Shown here: one piece after another, positions 62,148 through 64,000 of the stretch | How the letters are laid out: every line of letters starts with the position of its first letter | Position numbering within the stretch: the first letter of the stretch is position 1 | Source of the DNA: Phreatobacter stygius | Lineage (GTDB): Bacteria; Pseudomonadota; Alphaproteobacteria; Rhizobiales; Phreatobacteraceae | DNA length: 64,000 bases | Assembly (NCBI RefSeq): GCF_005144885.1 | Contig: NZ_CP039690.1 | Span: 1,178,001 to 1,242,000, forward strand | Direction of reading: 5' to 3' | Notes under the pieces: generated by a model | The model's input: only the letters and a program-made list of their open reading frames with translations | Told to the model about the DNA's origin: nothing | Database searches by the model: none | Made by a program: the position numbers and the translations under genes

Positions 62148-63779
62148 CTATTCCAGGATGCCGATCGCCTGTTCGACCGCATCGACCACCGCACCGGAGC
62201 GCACCAGGTCGAGCGCCTGGCCGATCTCGGTCGCATACCAGCGGTCACCGTCGAGCGCCGGCTGGATCACCGCGCGTACCGCGGCGAGCGCAGCCGACGT
62301 GCCCTTGCCGAGCGGATAGCCCTTGGCCACCGGTTCGACCAGCGACAGGGCCTGGCAGGCCATCAGGATCTCGCCGGCGATGATCTGCTCGGCATTCTCC
62401 ACCACGGTCCGCGCCTTGCGCCCGCACCAGGTGGAATTCGACACGTGGTCCTCGGCATTCGACTTACCCGGAATGCTGTCGACCGAGCCGGGCGCCGCGA
62501 GATGGCGGTTTTCCATGACCAAGGCCGACATCGAGCACTGGACTGTGGCAAAGCCGGTATTGAGGCCGCGCTTGCCGGCGAGCAGGTTGCGCGGCAGGCC
62601 ATAACTCATCGTCGGGTCGACCAGCCGGGCGAGCCGGCGCTCGGAGATCGAGGAGAGGTCGGCCACCGCGATGGCCAGGACATCCATCGCCTGGGCAACA
62701 TACTGGCCGTGGAAATGACCGCCGGAAATCGAGACGTAACCGCCCTTGGCGTCATCGAAGATCAGCGGATTGTCGGTCGCCGAATTGATCTCGGTGCCCA
62801 GAATGCCATCGACATAGGCAATGGCCTGACGCGCCGGGCCGTGGACCTGCGGCGCGCAGCGCAGCGAATAGACGTCCTGGACCCGCGGCGAAGCCGGCGC
62901 GCCGGGCGTCCGCGCCTCGTCGGGAAACACCACATCGCGCGCCGCCTGCGAGCAGCGCTTGGTGCCCTCGGTCAGGCGCAGCACGTTGCGCGCGACACGC
63001 GCCTGGCCTTCATGCGGACGGGCGGCGTGGACCCTCGGATCGAACGCCGCGAGCTCGCCGCGCATGGCTTCGAGCGACAGCGCCAGGGCCACGTCGACGG
63101 CTTTCAGGAGGCGTCGGGCGTCATGGCTCGCCAACACGCCGAGCGCCAGCGACACGGTCGAGCCGTTGATCAGCGCGGATGCATCCTTGGCGCCCATCGG
63201 AAAGTCCGGCGAGAGCCCGGCCTTGGCGATCGCCGCGCGCGCCGCCATGCGTTTGCCTTTGTAGACGATCTCGGCCTCGGGAAAGCCGCAGACCGCACCG
63301 GCCATATGGGCGAGCGGCGCAAGGTCGCCGGAGGCGCCGACCGAGCCCTTTTCCGGGATCACCGGGTGCAGCCCGGCATTGAGGAAGCCGATCAGACGCT
63401 CGACCAGCTCGACCTGCGGACCGGAAAAATTCGAGGCGAAGGCATTGGCGCGCAGCAGCATGGTGGCGCGCGTCACATCCTCGGCGAAGGGCTGGCCGAT
63501 GCCTGTCGCATGGGCATAGACCGTCTTGGTCTGGTAGGGGATCATCTCGGCGATCAGCACGCGCTGATCCTTGAACAGGCCGACGCCGGTATTGAAGCCG
63601 TACATCAGCGGCACGTCGTCGGCCATCCAATGCTTGTCGATATAGGCACGTGTTGCGGCGATCTTGTCGCGGGCGGCTGGATGCAGCGCCGCCTTCTCGA
63701 ACCGGCCCGACGCAGCGGCGCGCGCCACGCGCACCACCTGATCGCCCTTCAGCTTCACGCCGTCGATCTTCACCGTCAT
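62148..63779 (-). CDS. Histidine/aromatic amino acid ammonia-lyase (HAL/PAL/TAL family)
   Basis: A 543-residue MIO enzyme. The prosthetic group forms from Ala149-Ser150-Gly151 in GSVGASGDLAPLAHM; catalytic Tyr60 is in MYGFNTGVG; other marks are NSATDNPLI and GGHFHGQYVAQAMD. In the selectivity segment (VYAHATGIG) His90 occupies the position of the histidine typical of histidine ammonia-lyases, unlike the Phe-Leu of PAL, so histidine is the best guess. No other hut gene is adjacent; instead atzG-atzE-atzH follow on the same strand. ATG 63779 is preferred to GTG 63782. Confidence 0.88.
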   Translation of the reverse strand: MTVKIDGVKLKGDQVVRVARAAASGRFEKAALHPAARDKIAATRAYIDKHWMADDVPLMYGFNTGVGLFKDQRVLIAEMIPYQTKTVYAHATGIGQPFAEDVTRATMLLRANAFASNFSGPQVELVERLIGFLNAGLHPVIPEKGSVGASGDLAPLAHMAGAVCGFPEAEIVYKGKRMAARAAIAKAGLSPDFPMGAKDASALINGSTVSLALGVLASHDARRLLKAVDVALALSLEAMRGELAAFDPRVHAARPHEGQARVARNVLRLTEGTKRCSQAARDVVFPDEARTPGAPASPRVQDVYSLRCAPQVHGPARQAIAYVDGILGTEINSATDNPLIFDDAKGGYVSISGGHFHGQYVAQAMDVLAIAVADLSSISERRLARLVDPTMSYGLPRNLLAGKRGLNTGFATVQCSMSALVMENRHLAAPGSVDSIPGKSNAEDHVSNSTWCGRKARTVVENAEQIIAGEILMACQALSLVEPVAKGYPLGKGTSAALAAVRAVIQPALDGDRWYATEIGQALDLVRSGAVVDAVEQAIGILE

Positions 63780-63832
63780 CACGAAACCCCTGCGAATTCA
63801 AACCTTCAGGGTTTGATCGCGGTTTTTCGCCG

Positions 63833-63984
63833 GTGCCGTCAAGCGCCGATGGCATCGCGCAGCAGAGATGGTACCGTCAAGCACCGATGACGGCATGCGG
63901 TAGAGATGGTGCCGCCGAGCGCTGATGACGCCGTGCGGCAGAGATGGTGCCGTCAAGCGCCGGTCACGACCGGCTGTAGAGCAG
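63833..63984. repeat. Four-copy 38-bp tandem repeat
   Basis: Units at 63833-63870, 63871-63908, 63909-63946 and 63947-63984 each start G-T-(G/A)-C-C-G-(T/C)-C and, in the first three, end in AGAGATG; the fourth is more diverged. The unit is not a multiple of three and contains stops, so it is a non-coding minisatellite upstream of the ammonia-lyase gene. It may continue beyond the window edge. The stretch 63780-64000 shows no gene. Confidence 0.8.
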
Positions 63985-64000
63985 CCGGCAGCGGATCGTG

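Noticed and set aside
63833-63984. Possible CRISPR array
   Set aside because: The units are directly contiguous without unique spacers and there are no cas genes.
1-64000. tRNA, rRNA, riboswitch or phage/integrative element
   Set aside because: No cloverleaf-like, rRNA-like or integrase/transposase sequence was recognised on either strand; this was by eye and a covariance-model search would be decisive.

Overview
The window is GC-rich, densely packed chromosomal DNA of an alphaproteobacterium, most likely of the order Hyphomicrobiales (Rhizobiales). The grounds are the strong third-position GC bias, a phoR/phoU/phoB cluster, a TIGR02186 protein beside a TauE/SafE exporter, a transglutaminase/ATP-grasp/alpha-E cluster, and the large number of NitT/TauT-type importers and amidohydrolases. 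No rRNA, tRNA, transposase, integrase or phage gene was seen. Genus cannot be fixed by reading alone.

Layout. 0-2.7 kb: an alcohol dehydrogenase cut by the left edge, a divergent LysR regulator, a remnant of an XRE/MmyB-like regulator and an FMN-type quinone reductase. 2.9-6.8 kb: a chemoreceptor and the ABC-F protein Uup. 6.9-10.0 kb: a translationally coupled operon of a BASS transporter, an NAD-dependent epimerase and an FAD monooxygenase. 10.0-13.0 kb (minus): phoR, phoU and phoB with a Pho box in front of phoU but no pst genes between them. 13.2-16.1 kb (minus): TauE/SafE exporter with its TIGR02186 partner, then an acyl-CoA dehydrogenase. 16.3-23.0 kb: a transglutaminase-DUF2126 giant, an ATP-grasp/alpha-E fusion and a second transglutaminase, a conserved amidoligase/peptidase module of unknown product. 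23.0-24.6 kb: LtrA and a small membrane protein.

24.7-47.3 kb is a nitrogen-scavenging island: creatininase-family hydrolase, amidohydrolase, chemoreceptor, two paralogous FAD-linked oxidases flanking a NitT/TauT importer, a coupled diaminopropionate ammonia-lyase / N-carbamoyl-D-amino-acid hydrolase pair, a cyanate-type importer with cyanase (and a sigma-54-like promoter in front), a second NitT/TauT importer, a secreted trypsin-like protease and a D-hydantoinase. Together these would import and open cyclic or linear ureides, and handle carbamoyl nitrogen and cyanate.

47.3-52.9 kb (minus) is a stop/start-overlapped acyl-CoA operon: zinc alcohol dehydrogenase, ADP-forming acyl-CoA ligase, thiolase, DUF35 protein, with an enoyl-CoA hydratase upstream. 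53-57.4 kb couples a dimethylglycine/sarcosine dehydrogenase-like flavoprotein, a DeoR regulator and purU, a one-carbon/N-methyl module with shared candidate operators. 57.4-60.0 kb: LysR regulator, a second TauE/SafE exporter and phosphonoacetaldehyde hydrolase. 60.0-63.8 kb (minus): an aromatic-amino-acid/histidine ammonia-lyase followed by atzG-atzE-atzH-type genes for carboxybiuret/ureide amide hydrolysis. The right edge carries a four-copy 38-bp tandem repeat.

Non-coding structure includes several convergent gene pairs whose stop codons share a palindrome, three kinds of intergenic inverted or dispersed repeats, and several strong dyads in divergent promoter regions.
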